Positions 29,305 through 41,025 of a stretch of DNA of 64,000 nucleotides are shown in pieces (within the stretch, counting starts at the first letter, position 1; every line of letters begins with the position of its first letter). The notes under the pieces were generated by a model. It was not told the origin of the DNA. It did not search any database and was given only the letters and a program-made list of their open reading frames with translations. The position numbers were made by a program, and so were the translations under genes. Source of the DNA: Chaetoceros tenuissimus (taxonomy: Eukaryota > Bacillariophyta > Thalassiosirophyceae > Chaetocerotales > Chaetocerotaceae); the NCBI GenBank assembly GCA_021927905.1, contig BLLK01000052.1, forward strand, positions 64,501 through 128,500, written 5' to 3'.

Positions 29305-30081
29305 ATGAAGAACGCTTTTCATAAAAGAAATCACAATACATCATACAAAGCTATAAATCCAAAGCATATGGAGTCAGTCATGAGACTGCAATTGCAAAAG
29401 ATGCTAGATTGTGCCAAGAAAACGAATGAATCGAGAAAACTACTCGCTCCATTTTCACATTTGAAAGAATCTCTTTTGACGAGATCTACAGAGATGAAAC
29501 CGGAATACGTGAGGCAAGTTTCTCTCAATAGCTCTGATTGGAATGCAGATTCTGCAGAACATGAAGAAAATAATCAGAGCAAGAGCCACAACGATGATGA
29601 AAGTAATTGTATCTTTGACGACTTGATACAGGACTGCTGTGATTTTGTAGAAAACCAAGATGGTCCAGATGATGAAGAATACTACGACAATATGAAATTC
29701 AATAATACATCTCCTGAATATGTTCCTGCAAATATTAGAGCAACATATCACTCTTCATCGGCATCACAAGTTCAACCAAGATTCGTTGGAAAAGGAAGAG
29801 AGGATACAAGAAGAAGTCATTACCTTGACGAGAGAAAAGAAGAACGCAATGAATTTAACCAACATTTACAAAGACCATACAGCAATGAATACATGTCAGA
29901 AAAAGAGCAGTGTACCAATAACTCGAGTGACTCTTGTGTATTGTACTATTACGATAGTACAAGTAATGTACGCAGAAGCAGAACATACAATGAACAACAA
30001 GATGATACTACTATGCCGACGAATCTTAATTTTCCAGTGCAAAAAACTGAGGCTTTCAATTTCTCTAACTTTTCTTATTGA
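29305..30081 (+). CDS. Hypothetical protein, tandem paralog 1
   Basis: 258 aa from ATG; not recognised. The N-terminal part holds (R)LQLQKMLDCAKKTNESRKLL then FSHLKESLL, which matches LIALLHASKKTNESRKSL...FEALKEDLL of the gene at 30783. The rest is low-complexity, Asn/Ser/Asp/Glu-rich and hydrophilic with a Tyr/Asn-rich C terminus. There is no signal peptide or membrane segment. The shared helix is probably the only structured portion. Nuclear regulatory proteins of diatoms often look like this, but no DNA-binding motif is visible. Confidence 0.6.
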   Translation: MKNAFHKRNHNTSYKAINPKHMESVMRLQLQKMLDCAKKTNESRKLLAPFSHLKESLLTRSTEMKPEYVRQVSLNSSDWNADSAEHEENNQSKSHNDDESNCIFDDLIQDCCDFVENQDGPDDEEYYDNMKFNNTSPEYVPANIRATYHSSSASQVQPRFVGKGREDTRRSHYLDERKEERNEFNQHLQRPYSNEYMSEKEQCTNNSSDSCVLYYYDSTSNVRRSRTYNEQQDDTTMPTNLNFPVQKTEAFNFSNFSY

Positions 30082-30782
30082 TCAAAAAGGTCAAGATGAA
30101 AATACATAAAATTTTCTTCAAGCCAAAGATGGCTATTTGAAGACGAATTAAAGGAACATTAGCTGCTGTTACTGCTATCCACTTTTTTGTGAAATAATTT
30201 CTTATAAATAAAACGTTCTGTATAATTATTTGGAGCTATAATCACCTATGTATTTCCATTCCTAAGTGTTTCCAATAAAGGCGGTCCTGTGAAATGGTAA
30301 GGAAGGTGGAAGATTCAATAAAGTTCAATGCATACTTTGCGATTGAGCCAATCAATTTCTCGTACTGGGGAAGAACAGGATTGAAGTACGAGTCATTTGT
30401 ACGACTTTGTTGATCTATTTCATATTTAATATACTGAGAACGCGAAATTGTTAAACTTGAAATCTTCCGACCAGATTTGATAGGGTACCCAGGGTAGCTC
30501 CATAAGTATATATCAGTTTACAGAGGCATTCCGGAAAGACTCGACGTTCGGAGGAATGATTGAGCAGTATATGCCTCTTATTCCAGGAAAATAGCAATAC
30601 ACATGGTAAAGATGTCGCATAAAATGTCACGACACATGGTAACAGGGCTTCTCAAATATCTTTGCACATGGTGAGTTCGTGATTGAGCCATCAAGTGAAC
30701 CTGCATAATGTATCGATGTTGGTTCCAGATATGACATGAATGTTGTAATCATTGCAAATTACTTTCATAGGATTCAGAGAAA
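30082..30782. other. Intergenic region between the two paralogs
   Basis: Nothing coding was recognised. There is a repeated cacatggtaa(a/c)(a/g) at 30601, 30633 and a cacatggtgag at 30665, each about 32 bp apart, a small degenerate tandem array of unknown meaning. Confidence 0.35.
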
Positions 30783-31388
30783 ATGACAAATCCAACTCTT
30801 GAAGTAGATACTCATCTCCACGTAAGAACTAGATTGATCGCACTGCTCCATGCGTCGAAAAAAACTAATGAGTCTCGCAAGTCTTTGAAGAAATTCGAGG
30901 CTTTGAAAGAAGATTTACTTGTGTTAGGTTCGTTCTCCTCTACTACCTTTGTTGCAAAAGAATGCAAAGCCCGTAAAAATGAAGAAGGAAGAGGCTCTGT
31001 ACAGATAAATGAGGTCTTGCAAGATACCAGAAAGACGAAATCTTCCCCTAAAGGAGAAGATTCGTTTCTAAATAATGATCCATTCAGCTCTGGGGCCTAC
31101 TTTCAAGAAGGCAAAAATGAAACTAGGAAGAGAAAGAGAAATAATTACTACGATACCATTGAGAGTGATGATAGAGACGAAACGTTTAGTACATGTAGCG
31201 ATATCTCATGGTGCGATAACTTCTTGTATTCACCACTCTCTTCACCAGAGTTTTCTTTTTTAGAAGAAATGATCAATCGTGATTGCAATAGTTCGAAGAA
31301 GGAGAGTTCAATGAGTAATTACGATTGGGCAGAGCATAGAAGCTCCTTCACAGATAGGGAGAGATTCTATTATAGCAACCAGATGTAA
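30783..31388 (+). CDS. Hypothetical protein, tandem paralog 2
   Basis: 201 aa from ATG. Residues about 18-45 (RLIALLHASKKTNESRKSLK) match the 29305 protein. The remainder is acidic/Ser-rich with KRKRNNYYD, a Cys/Trp pair (CSDISWCDN) and an aromatic C terminus. It has the same strand and size class as its neighbour, so the two arose by tandem duplication and diverged everywhere but the KKTNESRK helix. Function unknown; no targeting signal seen. Confidence 0.6.
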   Translation: MTNPTLEVDTHLHVRTRLIALLHASKKTNESRKSLKKFEALKEDLLVLGSFSSTTFVAKECKARKNEEGRGSVQINEVLQDTRKTKSSPKGEDSFLNNDPFSSGAYFQEGKNETRKRKRNNYYDTIESDDRDETFSTCSDISWCDNFLYSPLSSPEFSFLEEMINRDCNSSKKESSMSNYDWAEHRSSFTDRERFYYSNQM

Positions 31389-32716
31389 TTATCTGGACAT
31401 GTTTAGGATAATGTACTATAGAAGGAGTAGCTATTGCTGTTCTAATGATGATGAAACGTAGGGATACAATGAGTCCATGTATAATATATGAAAACGAATA
31501 TGAAATAGATGTGAAACAAGATAGCAAGTACGATAGCAAACATACGAATATCATTATCTTTGAAAGATGTTGTATCGTCCATGAAAATGGAACATAAGAA
31601 AATAAATTGAAAGTGTATAGTAAAATTCAAGTCTATTGAGACAGTAACAGTAAAAGCAACGATTCATACAAACGGATGCCATCAATCATATACAATCCAG
31701 TACATCATTCATCTGTTTCTTTGGAAAGTGTGTATTTTACCTATTGATCTTTCCTCGTCGAGATTAGATAAAAACTTTTCTCGCCATGCTTGACTTTACT
31801 TCTTTGCATGGATTTTCAATAAGTTTGTATGGCGACTTTCTTCGTTTTCTTCTTTTTCAAGCATTATCCTCGATTTCTGTAATATTTGAATAAAATGGAT
31901 CATCATCCAATAAAGAATTGCAAACGCATCATGTTCTTGACAACAATTCAAAAAAGTTACGAGAAACCAGTTATAGTTTCTTTTCAAGAAAGTGCCTTGA
32001 AAGAATCCATGACTGACTTGATAATGAATTCAATATTGAAAAGATATATTTATAAAATTATCTTCAACCTTTATTTTTATACTGTTGTCATATTTACTTG
32101 TTTTCTGTATAAAAGAATGATGATTTATATTTTGTTGTTATCCAATGACCAATCATAACCAAAGTATAATAGAGTAATTTTCTTTTGGAAGGTTATGGTT
32201 CCCGCTTGTCAGTATGAATCGTACGTACGGAACCTAAAACAAACAGTGAAACACTAAACGCATCATTTTCACATTTCCAATTTCAAGCAACAAAACAGAA
32301 AAGAGAAGAATACAAATCTATTTACTTCAAAGGTCAGAATATTCTCTTTAACTACATGAATTAGAAGCACCGTAAACAGAAGCAGAGAGAATAGTCAGAA
32401 CATTCTGAAATAGAAACAGTTGAAGTAGAAGGAGAGAGAATGAAACATTCAAAGAGAAGTGAATCCAAAAAGAAAAAGGAGGATGAAGTGCTGCCTCCTA
32501 CTACGAGTAGGTAGCTACGAAAAGACTCACTTGTTCTTTGTACAGACAGGATTCTTTGATTCAAAGAGAAGAGGAAAAAGTGCTACTAATAGTACTACTA
32601 CTAGGTACGAAGAGAAGACATTTCTTTTACATGAAACATTTATTTTTATTTCTTTTTCTAAATGATGATTATACAACAAATACGACAGAGTTCAAACTTT
32701 TACAATGAAACTTTTT
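31389..32716. other. AT-rich intergenic region
   Basis: The open frames here (31796-31987 and 31886-32158) are short, without homologous features, and overlap on opposite strands. A gtcagaatattct/gtcagaacattctgaaatag near-repeat occurs at 32334 and 32395. No gene or RNA is supported. The right end is the 3' flank of the EGF-repeat gene. Confidence 0.4.
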
Positions 32717-35700
32717 TTAAAACACACGACGACGAACTCTGTAACTGCCTTTACTTGGACCAGAAACAATAGCCTCTGTAGGATAACCTTTCGAAGGAGC
32801 TGATGGTGCTGATGGCACAGTAGGATACCCTTTCGAAGGAGCTGATGGAGCAGTTGGTGAAGTTGGAAGATATCCTTTCGAAGGAGCAGATGGAGTTGCT
32901 GGATACTCAATATTCATCATAGTTGGAATACTTCCCTTACTTGGAGCAGAAGGAGGAGATGGAATACTCATTGTTGGACTTCCCTTTGATGGAGCGGAAG
33001 GAGAAGGATTGGAAATTGGTATAGCCTGAATGGATACAGGAGCAGAAGTAGGTGCTTCTGTAGGTGGACAAGTACGGTACATATGCATTCCTTCCGTGAA
33101 GCCACATGCTTCTACACATGCATTTCCAATATCATCCGATGCAGATTCGCAATCATCTGCAAAGCAATACATGGAACGACGATCTTCTCTTTTGCTATAG
33201 TTTTTGGAAATCCAGTCACAACCAACCTTAGTGTTGAGTTTCTCAAGCTTGAACTCGAAGCTGGAATCATCAGTTACTCCACAAGATTCACAAGTCTTTT
33301 GACAAGCACCCTTGACATGGCCACGAGGACAGTACTTTGCCTTACGACTAGCGGAATTGGTCTTGGTGAGCCACTTACAATCTGCATAGACACTAGAATC
33401 ATGATCGAGAGGAAACTTGAAGCTTTCAATATCGCTACAATCGTTATCAGTAATTGCACTAACAGGAGCACGAGTTGGTGGAATCGTTGGGGACTTGGTA
33501 GGTGCCTTCGTTGGAGATGGTGTCGAAGGTGCAATAAATCCTACAACGTCACCTGTACATGTAGAAGCAGTATCTCCACTAGTGAAACCACATGCATCAG
33601 GACACTTCAAACCAATGTCGGATGCACTGAGACAATCAGCAGAGGAGAAGCAGTACTTGTTACGACGCTCAACTTTCTTGGCGATCCAGTCGCAGTCTCC
33701 TGTTTTGCCACTGACAAATAGAAGAGGGAACTCGTAGTCAGGATCATCTTGTTGAGAACAGCTATCACATGAAGCTTTGCATGCACCTCTGACATCATCC
33801 TTGATACAATACATTGCAGTGCGCTTTGCATCAGTCGCTTGATCATTTTTAAGCAACCAGGAGCAGTCAACAGTATTACCAGTTGATTCAACCTCAAAGG
33901 AAAAACTAGAAATGTCTTGACATTCAGGAGTTGGTGCTGCGGTCGGAGTAACTGGAGTTGGTGCAGGGATTGCTTCAGTGCTTGTAGGTACCGTAATCAA
34001 AGTCTCGCAACATTGATCCAACTCCTCAGGATCCTTGAAGAGAGCAAAGTTGCCAAACAAATCATCGTTGTCTAAACCAATCACATATCCAGAAGCAAGA
34101 ATCTCAAACGCTCCAATGCCTGCTGGTGCAGCTAAGGATCTTCTATTCAATGGGACAGTACCAACAGTTTCAGAGTCAGGTCTGTATGCAAGTGAACCTT
34201 CAACATCACTGCAATCTCCAAGATAAACTGATCTACTACTAATGTCTGATGTCAAACATAAGCTTGGTTCTGCCCACGAATGAATGCGTCCCTCAGTATC
34301 ACTGTAAAAGTATTGATTGATTGGAGTATGCTTGTTGCAAGGCTGAGGTTGGAGTGGTGAGCCTGGAGTAAGTCCCATAGCTTGAATACAATACTGTTCA
34401 CCTGTATTACTGAACTGACACTCTGCATAGATGAGGTAAGGCTCGATTTCACTCACAGGAGAAGCTGTTGGTTCGTCTGGGATAATAGGAACATCAATAC
34501 CTCCTACTGATACACAGCGATTATTAGGTTGATCCAATGTAGTTTGAGAAGGACAAGCACAATCTCTTCCATTTGCAGTCACTTCAAAAGTATTTTCGCA
34601 TTGGCAAAGTGGCTGAAGAGAGCCATCGATTTGAGCTGGCTTGCATTTTCCATGATTACTGCAATCAATGCCATCGCAGACTGGACGAGGTGGAGTTGGA
34701 TTTGGTGGAGTTGGTGTAGGATCAGCAGGACCAGGTGGTGTTGGAGTCGGATCAGCTGGAGTTGGATTTGGTGGAGTTGGTGTAGGATCAGCAGGACCAG
34801 GTGGTGTTGGAGTCGGATCAGCTGGAGTTGGATTTGGTGGAGTTGGTGTAGGATCAGCAGGACCAGGTGGTGTTGGAGTCGGATCAGCTGGATTTACAGG
34901 ATCGCAGCCATCGGTGGCATCGTAGTTCTCAAAGCCAACGTCACACTCGCAGTTACCTCCATTGCATGATGAGTTAAGAGGACAATTCACACCAGCACAT
35001 GGATTTACAGCATCGCAACCATTAGTTGAATCGTAGTTCTCAAAGCCAACGTCACACTCGCAGTTACCTCCATTGCATGATGAGTGAAGAGGACAATTCA
35101 CACCAGCACATGGATTTACAGCATCGCAACCATTAGTTGAATCGTAGTTCTCAAAGCCAACGTCACACTCGCAGTTACCTCCATTGCATGATGAGTTAAG
35201 AGGACAATTCACACCAGCACATGGATTTACAGCATCGCAACCATTAGATGAATCGTAGTTCTCAAAGCCAACGTCACACTCGCAGTTACCTCCATTGCAT
35301 GATGAGTTAAGAGGACAATTCACACCAGCACATGGATTTACAGCATCGCAACCATTAGTTGAATCGTAGTTCTCAAAGCCAACGTCACACTCGCAGTTAC
35401 CTCCATTGCATGATGAGGTAAGAGGACAATTCACACCAGCACATGGATTTACAGCATCGCAACCATTAGTTGAATCGTAGTTCTCAAAGCCAACGTCACA
35501 CTCGCAGTTACCTCCATTGCATGATGAGTTAAGAGGACAATTCACACCACCACATGGATTTACAGCATCGCAACCATTAGTTGAATCGTAGTTCTCAAAG
35601 CCAACGTCACACTCGCAGTTACCTCCATTGCATGATGAGTTAAGAGGACAATTCACACCAGCACATGGATTTACAGCATCGCAACCATTAGTTGAATCGT

Positions 35701-37331
35701 AGTTCTCAAAGCCAACGTCACACTCGCAGTTACCTCCATTGCATGATGAGTTAAGAGGACAATTCACACCAGCACATGGATTTACAGCATCGCAACCATT
35801 AGTTGAATCGTAGTTCTCAAAGCCAACGTCACACTCGCAGTTACCTCCATTGCATGATGAGTTAAGAGGACAATTCACACCAGCACATGGATTTACAGCA
35901 TCGCAACCATTAGTTGAATCGTAGTTCTCAAAGCCAACGTCACACTCGCAGTTACCTCCATTGCATGATGAGTGAAGAGGACAATTCACACCAGCACATG
36001 GATTTACAGCATCGCAACCATTAGTTGAATCGTAGTTCTCAAAGCCAACGTCACACTCGCAGTTACCTCCATTGCATGATGAGTTAAGAGGACAATTCAC
36101 ACCAGCACATGGATTTACAGCATCGCAACCATTAGTTGAATCGTAGTTCTCAAAGCCAACGTCACACTCGCAGTTACCTCCATTGCATGATGAGTTAAGA
36201 GGACAATTCACACCAGCACATGGATTTACAGCATCGCAACCATTAGTTGAATCGTAGTTCTCAAAGCCAACGTCACACTCGCAGTTACCTCCATTGCATG
36301 ATGAGTTAAGAGGACAATTCACACCAGCACATGGATTTACAGCATCGCAACCATTAGTTGAATCGTAGTTCTCAAAGCCAACGTCACACTCGCAGTTACC
36401 TCCATTGCATGATGAGTTAAGAGGACAATTCACACCAGCACATGGATTTACAGCATCGCAACCATTAGTTGAATCGTAGTTCTCAAAGCCAATGTCACAC
36501 TCGCAGTTACCTCCATTGCATGATGAGTTAAGAGGACAATTCACACCAGCACATGGATTTACAGGTGTTTCACAGTTAGTTCCCTCAAAGTTTTCAGTAC
36601 AATCGCAAGTATAGGTGTTGACAAGGTCTGTAGATGTATTGTCACATGTACCTCCATTCAAACATGGACTTGTAATCCATGCATTAGTGAAACAATAACT
36701 GATTTCACATACTGGTTTGATACTTCCCAAACCTGTTGGTAATGAAGCAGGAAGAGGATTGTTTGGATTGACAATGAATACAAAGTAGGATTTCTCATTT
36801 GTTTGGTTATTTCCATTTCCTTGTCCATTGAGCTGTCGTCTACGGCTACCATCACGCATATAACATCCTGTTGGAAGAATACTAACGTTCCAGTTTGCAT
36901 TATCGAGAAATAAGGCGATGTTATCCAAATCACTTTGATCAGTAGTATCAGTTCTGATAGTACCCAAATAGTCGAAGTCATCGGCACCACTATCAAAAGC
37001 AACCTCAGCTTGACCACATTTACCTGCATCTTGAAGATGTGGGCCTCTTTCAGCTGGAGTGATGGGGTCACACCAAGATTGCCCAGAAGAAGATCCTTTA
37101 TAGAAAGTACCGAATCGCTTGGATTGATTTAGGTTACGGTCTCCCAAATGAACCTTCATGATTGTATCAAGTGCATCGACGGAAGAAGAAGAAGAAGCCT
37201 TCCCCTAAAATGAAAAGATAATGTAAGAAAGGCGAGATGATATGTTGCTTCTATTTCTTCTTTTCAAGAGTACTTACGACAATTGAAACAGCAACAGAGA
37301 TAAGACTCAAGTTTGCAAGAGAGAGTTTCAT
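32717..37331 (-). CDS. Secreted EGF-repeat protein with Cys-rich modules and Pro/Ser-rich stalks
   Basis: 1513 aa in two exons: 37331-37278 (MKLSLANLSLISVAVSIV, signal peptide) and 37204-32717. The 73-nt intron has GTAAGT at 37277 and TTTTAG ending at 37205. An N-terminal domain of unknown type precedes a classic EGF (CLNGGTCDNTS...TCDCTENFEGTNCE). Then come 15 near-identical 37-aa EGF-like units, three ADPTPTPPGPADPTPTPPNP repeats, a further EGF-like CSNHGKC segment and a ricin-B-like QYCIQAMG..LCLTS segment. Two pairs of a Cys module follow (F.......DC.WL......R...YC......AC...C..C) and then a PTKAPTKSPT linker. A repeated PSAPSKG(Y/S) tail ends the protein. Cell-wall or adhesion role is inferred. 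Confidence 0.85.
34680..34890 (-). repeat. 66-bp tandem repeat encoding a Pro/Thr stalk
   Basis: Three copies of a 66-bp unit encode ADPTPTPPGPADPTPTPPNP plus TP. It forms a stiff spacer between the EGF-like array and the following EGF module inside the 32717-37331 gene. Confidence 0.8.
34895..36559 (-). repeat. 15-copy, 111-bp tandem repeat encoding EGF-like units
   Basis: Fifteen head-to-tail units of exactly 111 bp (37 codons), core NPCAGVNCPLNSSCNGGNCE then CDVGFENYDSTNGC. Units differ by only one or two nucleotides (CDIGF in the first, PLHSS in units 6 and 14, CGG in 10, PLTSS in 11, DSSNG in 12, DATDG in 15). Near-identity at synonymous positions implies recent expansion or homogenisation, and copy number is likely to vary between alleles. 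Confidence 0.9.
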
Positions 37332-37442
37332 ATTTGTATTTATCTTTGTGAATCGAGGTTGATTTTAAATATTTGAATCTCTGATTTATGAGTACGAATG
37401 AGTAATGAGATATGTGTTCAAATATGGAAGCTATGGTGCGTT

Positions 37443-37505
37443 GGGAAGGGGAAGCTCAGGGAGCTGGATGCTGATGGGAAACCCGGGATCGATTCCACCC
37501 TTCCC
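37443..37505 (+). other. tRNA-like remnant with Pol III box-like motifs
   Basis: GGGAAGG at 37443 can pair with CCTTCCC at 37499-37505. Inside are an A-box-like aagctcagggagctgg, whose AGCTC/GAGCT could form a D stem, and a B-box-like ggatcgattcc, one change from the consensus. At 63 nt it is too short for a tRNA, and neither an anticodon stem nor a good T stem forms. It is more likely a degenerate tRNA or the head of a SINE. Confidence 0.3.
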
Positions 37506-38036
37506 ATCGAGACGAAAAATGTGTTCCTCACGACATTCCTCTAGCCTTTATTCATTCTACAAGCATCAACTTTCCTTCAAACGTTGCTTAGATTATTTAA
37601 AAATATAAACTAAATATCATTTATGCTTATTCTGTAAAAAAAGTATTGCAAGAGTAGAGAAAAACATGAAAGAAGCCTCACGTCGAATCGGCTCAAGAGG
37701 TGCACTAGATATCCAAAACACATGATCCGTATAGGAAGGACAGGCCATTTATCACACAAAAATGATTTAAATTTGTCTAAAATTATAGAAGCCACATCCA
37801 GAAGCCTCACTTACTTTTCGATGAAGCCTGAGTGAGATAAGATGGATGGAGGTTGGAAGAACCCCTACGCCATGATTTGCTAGGTGGCGAATGAATAGCT
37901 TTAGGCTTCCCCTCTATACTATCCACGATTGAGTGTTGCACTTTGGAATTACTTAGTAAAAATTACAATGTGCCAATCGTACTTGAAAATTCTTCATCTA
38001 GAATTGTGGTACTTTCTCTACTTTCTGGAGAGAGTT

Positions 38037-38160
38037 GCCTTTTCGTCTTGGATGAGCAAGTAGAAAGCAAGCGCAGATAGCAAGAGTGAATATATACTGA
38101 TTTGCCTTTTCGTCTTGGATGAGCAAGTAGAAAGTGCAGATGGCAAGAATGAATATATAA
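38037..38160 (+). repeat. Two-copy direct repeat of about 65 bp
   Basis: The string gccttttcgtcttggatgag, followed by caagtagaaag, begins at 38037 and again at 38103. Both copies end in gaatatata. The second copy lacks a few bases. Recent local duplication. Confidence 0.75.
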
Positions 38161-40002
38161 ATACAAAAACAAATTTGTCCTAATCCAGATGATACTTTAT
38201 TACAATAGAATTTCTCGTAGTAGATGATAACAGAAGATTTCTTAGTATTTTAAAAATTTAAACTACGGTTCATCAAGTTCAAGTTGCTGTATAAATATGA
38301 AAAGGAACGTAGAAAAAAGATTTTCAAAAGTACCTTCTGCTAATGGAAAAGGTTTTACAGTTTTATTCCAGTAATATTAATTTATTTCGTCCTCTCTCTA
38401 GTATTCAATGATACACTCCATTTGCTTTCTATTACAAGAACACTTGTTAGTAGCATCATCATCTTATCATCGTATGAAAATTTATCACACTCCTTCAAAA
38501 ATATAGAGAATAGCGTCATGATCATTCTGTTTGTATCTTCAGGCTATGTGTACGAAATATAGATTTGTTTGTGCGTTTAAATCCATTCAAAGAATATTAC
38601 TTTTTGATTTCTTTGATACATCTTTCATCGTATGATATCGTGGCTGATACATGAAATATATAGGCACTCCGGTCACGTATTGCTTCAGCTGATCATGATA
38701 TTCGCAAAAGTTTTCTTTCAAGCCGTTTCAAATCGAACTACTGATGTGGTGCCTTCTTCTTCTTCTTGCTTGGACTATCTCGTCGTCTTCATGTTTTTGG
38801 CTGCTCTCTATAAATAATTGAAAACAGAGGATGGTTCCTCCATGTAGCAAGAGAAGTCCAGAGTAATTGAAAGTCAATGGCGAGAAGGGTAGAATGTTCT
38901 CACTTAAAATACAGAGATTTAAACTGAGAGAACTACTAGCAGAGGTTTGTACAACTCTCTGTTTCTCCGAGTAGAAGAGTAGTCCAGGATGAAAATGTCG
39001 CAGAGAAGGTGGGAAGCCTAAGATGTCGTGCAGAGACCCAATTTGGTTTTATTTTTACACAAATTTAGCTGTTTCAATCTTATTTCATTTTTCTAACCTG
39101 GAGTTCTCGGGACTTTCCATTCCTCTTGAAAAAAAAGAGAAGGCACTACATATCGATAGGGGTTGTTATCACAAGAGAATGAAACCAGGTCTACAGGGTA
39201 CAAGTTGTAGGCCCCAATTATTTAGTATCATTAGCAGAACTTCCTCTTTTTCTTGGTGGTTTGATTGCTGCGAAACAAGCAATTGTATGGCTCTTTTTGC
39301 AGCTAATGATTTGATGAATCAATCGGTGTTGGAAGAACATGTTTGAGTCTGATGAAAGTCCGCCTTACATATTCATTCTATCAATTGAAAAGCGTGTGCA
39401 GGTCTTAAGAATATAAGCTATGCATGTTCCGTGTCTTAGAGAGAAATCTGACACGCTAATACCAGTAGCTAGCTAGCATAAGTAGTATGCTGCACGAAAT
39501 ACGAATTTGTAAATATATGAAGGCAGTACTTGAACAATCAGGCGGGTACTATATTAAAACTTCCACCTGCGACCAAGCAAACAGAAGAGAATATCCTATT
39601 GGAAAAAGAATACATATAGGTATTCTTACAATGTTGAACGAAATGCGATTCTAAATATGAGATGAATTACTGCTTTCAATTTCAAAAGGCGATTAGAGAC
39701 TAAACAAGTCTACTAGAAGCTAGAAGCCAAACTTTTGCAAACACAAAGAGAAGAAAACACCGTAGCGAAACAAAGCTTCTAGCACATAGGAAAGAATTGT
39801 AAATTCTACAATGAAGTGCAATATATAGAAGATTCTAAATACTGGAACAAGAGACAAGCTTCGTAATAGAGGAGGGGGAGATGAAATACACAGCAGCATG
39901 TTTCAACTCTTTGTAATATTATATAAAACAGTATATGAAAAAAGAATCCCCTGATTCTCTTGCTATCATTATATTGCCTACTCCTTCTATTCATTCTCAT
40001 AT

Positions 40003-41025
40003 CTAAGCTACGGCAACAGGAGTAACATCTTCTACATTGTCGTCATCATCATCCTCGTCGTCTTGTTCCACTACATCTGCAGCAACAGTAGCTTCTTTGG
40101 CACCTTCATCATCTGTCATGATTTTGACTTCATCCTTGTTTGTAAATTTCACCTTTTTCTGTCTACATTCTTCATCACCATCTTGTGCTTTTCTTTTACT
40201 TTGATTTTCTTCACCCTCTTGACTCTCATTTTCTCCAGTTGCCTGATTGACAATACTTTCATCAATGCCCAATTTCTCAGCCAATGCCGATCTCATGGCC
40301 AATAATTCCTCAGTATTTGGTCCTCTCCCATTTTCTTCTCTAAAACGTTTGAGAATTTGTGCAAGAATCAAGTTCATCATACTAATCTGTGCCTCTTCAT
40401 CTTCTTCATCGGATTCACCAGAATACTCTTCATCGTCACCATCTTCCTCTTCTTCCGATTCTTCTTCTTCTTCCCCTTCCTCGTCACTTGCTTCCGGTTC
40501 CTTTGCTACAATATCAGTCCTTGATGCAAATTTTACATATTCATCAAGAGTATAATCCAAGAAAAACTCTTCATTGCTCAAAAAAGCTGAAACATTAGGA
40601 GTCTCTCCTTCCTTTTCCTCCTCTTCCGTCTCTGCCACTCTCATCAAAAGTACATCACCTCTCACTTGTACACAATCCAGAGGAGGCTGCAACATGTGAG
40701 GATTGATGGCTAACCTTTCATTATCTTGATCACGATGAATCATGAGCATGATACCCTCCTCCTCGTACTGTCCTAAAAACGTAAACGGTCCTCCTAAAAT
40801 TTCTTGCACCATTTGTTTCTTGGGTGTAGTATCCACCTTAATTTCTTGCATCAAATCTTTTAGAATGGCTTTTTCATCTTCTTCTTCTTCCGAGGCTTTC
40901 TTGGAGTCGAGTTGACTTTGGCCACATTTGAGAAGGACGCATTTGACGAGTGGTCCTGATGATCGCAGGACGTTGGAGATTTGTTCGCCAGAGAGGCTCG
41001 TTGCCAATTCTTGATTTGGGTCCAT
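40003..41025 (-). CDS. Acidic conserved protein of unknown function
   Basis: 340 aa from ATG. The N-terminal ~185 residues look folded: SGPLVKCVLLKCG, ILGGPFTFLGQYEEEGIMLM, NPHMLQPPLDCVQVRGDVLL then MRV, and FFLDYTLDEYVKFASR. I associate this pattern with an uncharacterised protein of stramenopiles and other algae. It is followed by a long Glu/Asp run (about 187-222), a helical segment with FREENGRGPNTEELLAMR (about 238-262) and a second acidic tail. There is no signal peptide. A nuclear or cytosolic chaperone-like or scaffolding role would fit the acidity, but nothing in the sequence proves it. Confidence 0.7.
   Translation of the reverse strand: MDPNQELATSLSGEQISNVLRSSGPLVKCVLLKCGQSQLDSKKASEEEEDEKAILKDLMQEIKVDTTPKKQMVQEILGGPFTFLGQYEEEGIMLMIHRDQDNERLAINPHMLQPPLDCVQVRGDVLLMRVAETEEEEKEGETPNVSAFLSNEEFFLDYTLDEYVKFASRTDIVAKEPEASDEEGEEEEESEEEEDGDDEEYSGESDEEDEEAQISMMNLILAQILKRFREENGRGPNTEELLAMRSALAEKLGIDESIVNQATGENESQEGEENQSKRKAQDGDEECRQKKVKFTNKDEVKIMTDDEGAKEATVAADVVEQDDEDDDDDNVEDVTPVAVA

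Larger units (their letters stand above)
37332..40002. other. Gene-poor 2.7-kb intergenic region
   Basis: Apart from the tRNA-like segment (37443-37505) and a short direct repeat (38037-38160), both listed separately, only short open frames without family features are present (such as 38632-38817 and 39023-39346). No gene is supported. The stretch includes the promoter of the EGF gene at its left end and the 3' flank of the 40003 gene at its right. Confidence 0.4.

Noticed and set aside
34529-34969. Plus-strand ORFs of 146 and 85 aa (Trp/Ser- and Gly/Val-repetitive) opposite the EGF gene
   Set aside because: These are antisense readings of the 66-bp proline repeat; the real gene has a spliced signal peptide and EGF domains on the minus strand.
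34895-36559. Possible CRISPR or satellite array
   Set aside because: The 111-bp period is an exact number of codons, encodes EGF-like Cys spacing and lies in one open frame, so it is a coding repeat.
40063-40598. Plus-strand ORFs opposite the acidic protein
   Set aside because: Antisense of Glu/Asp-rich codons; no independent support.
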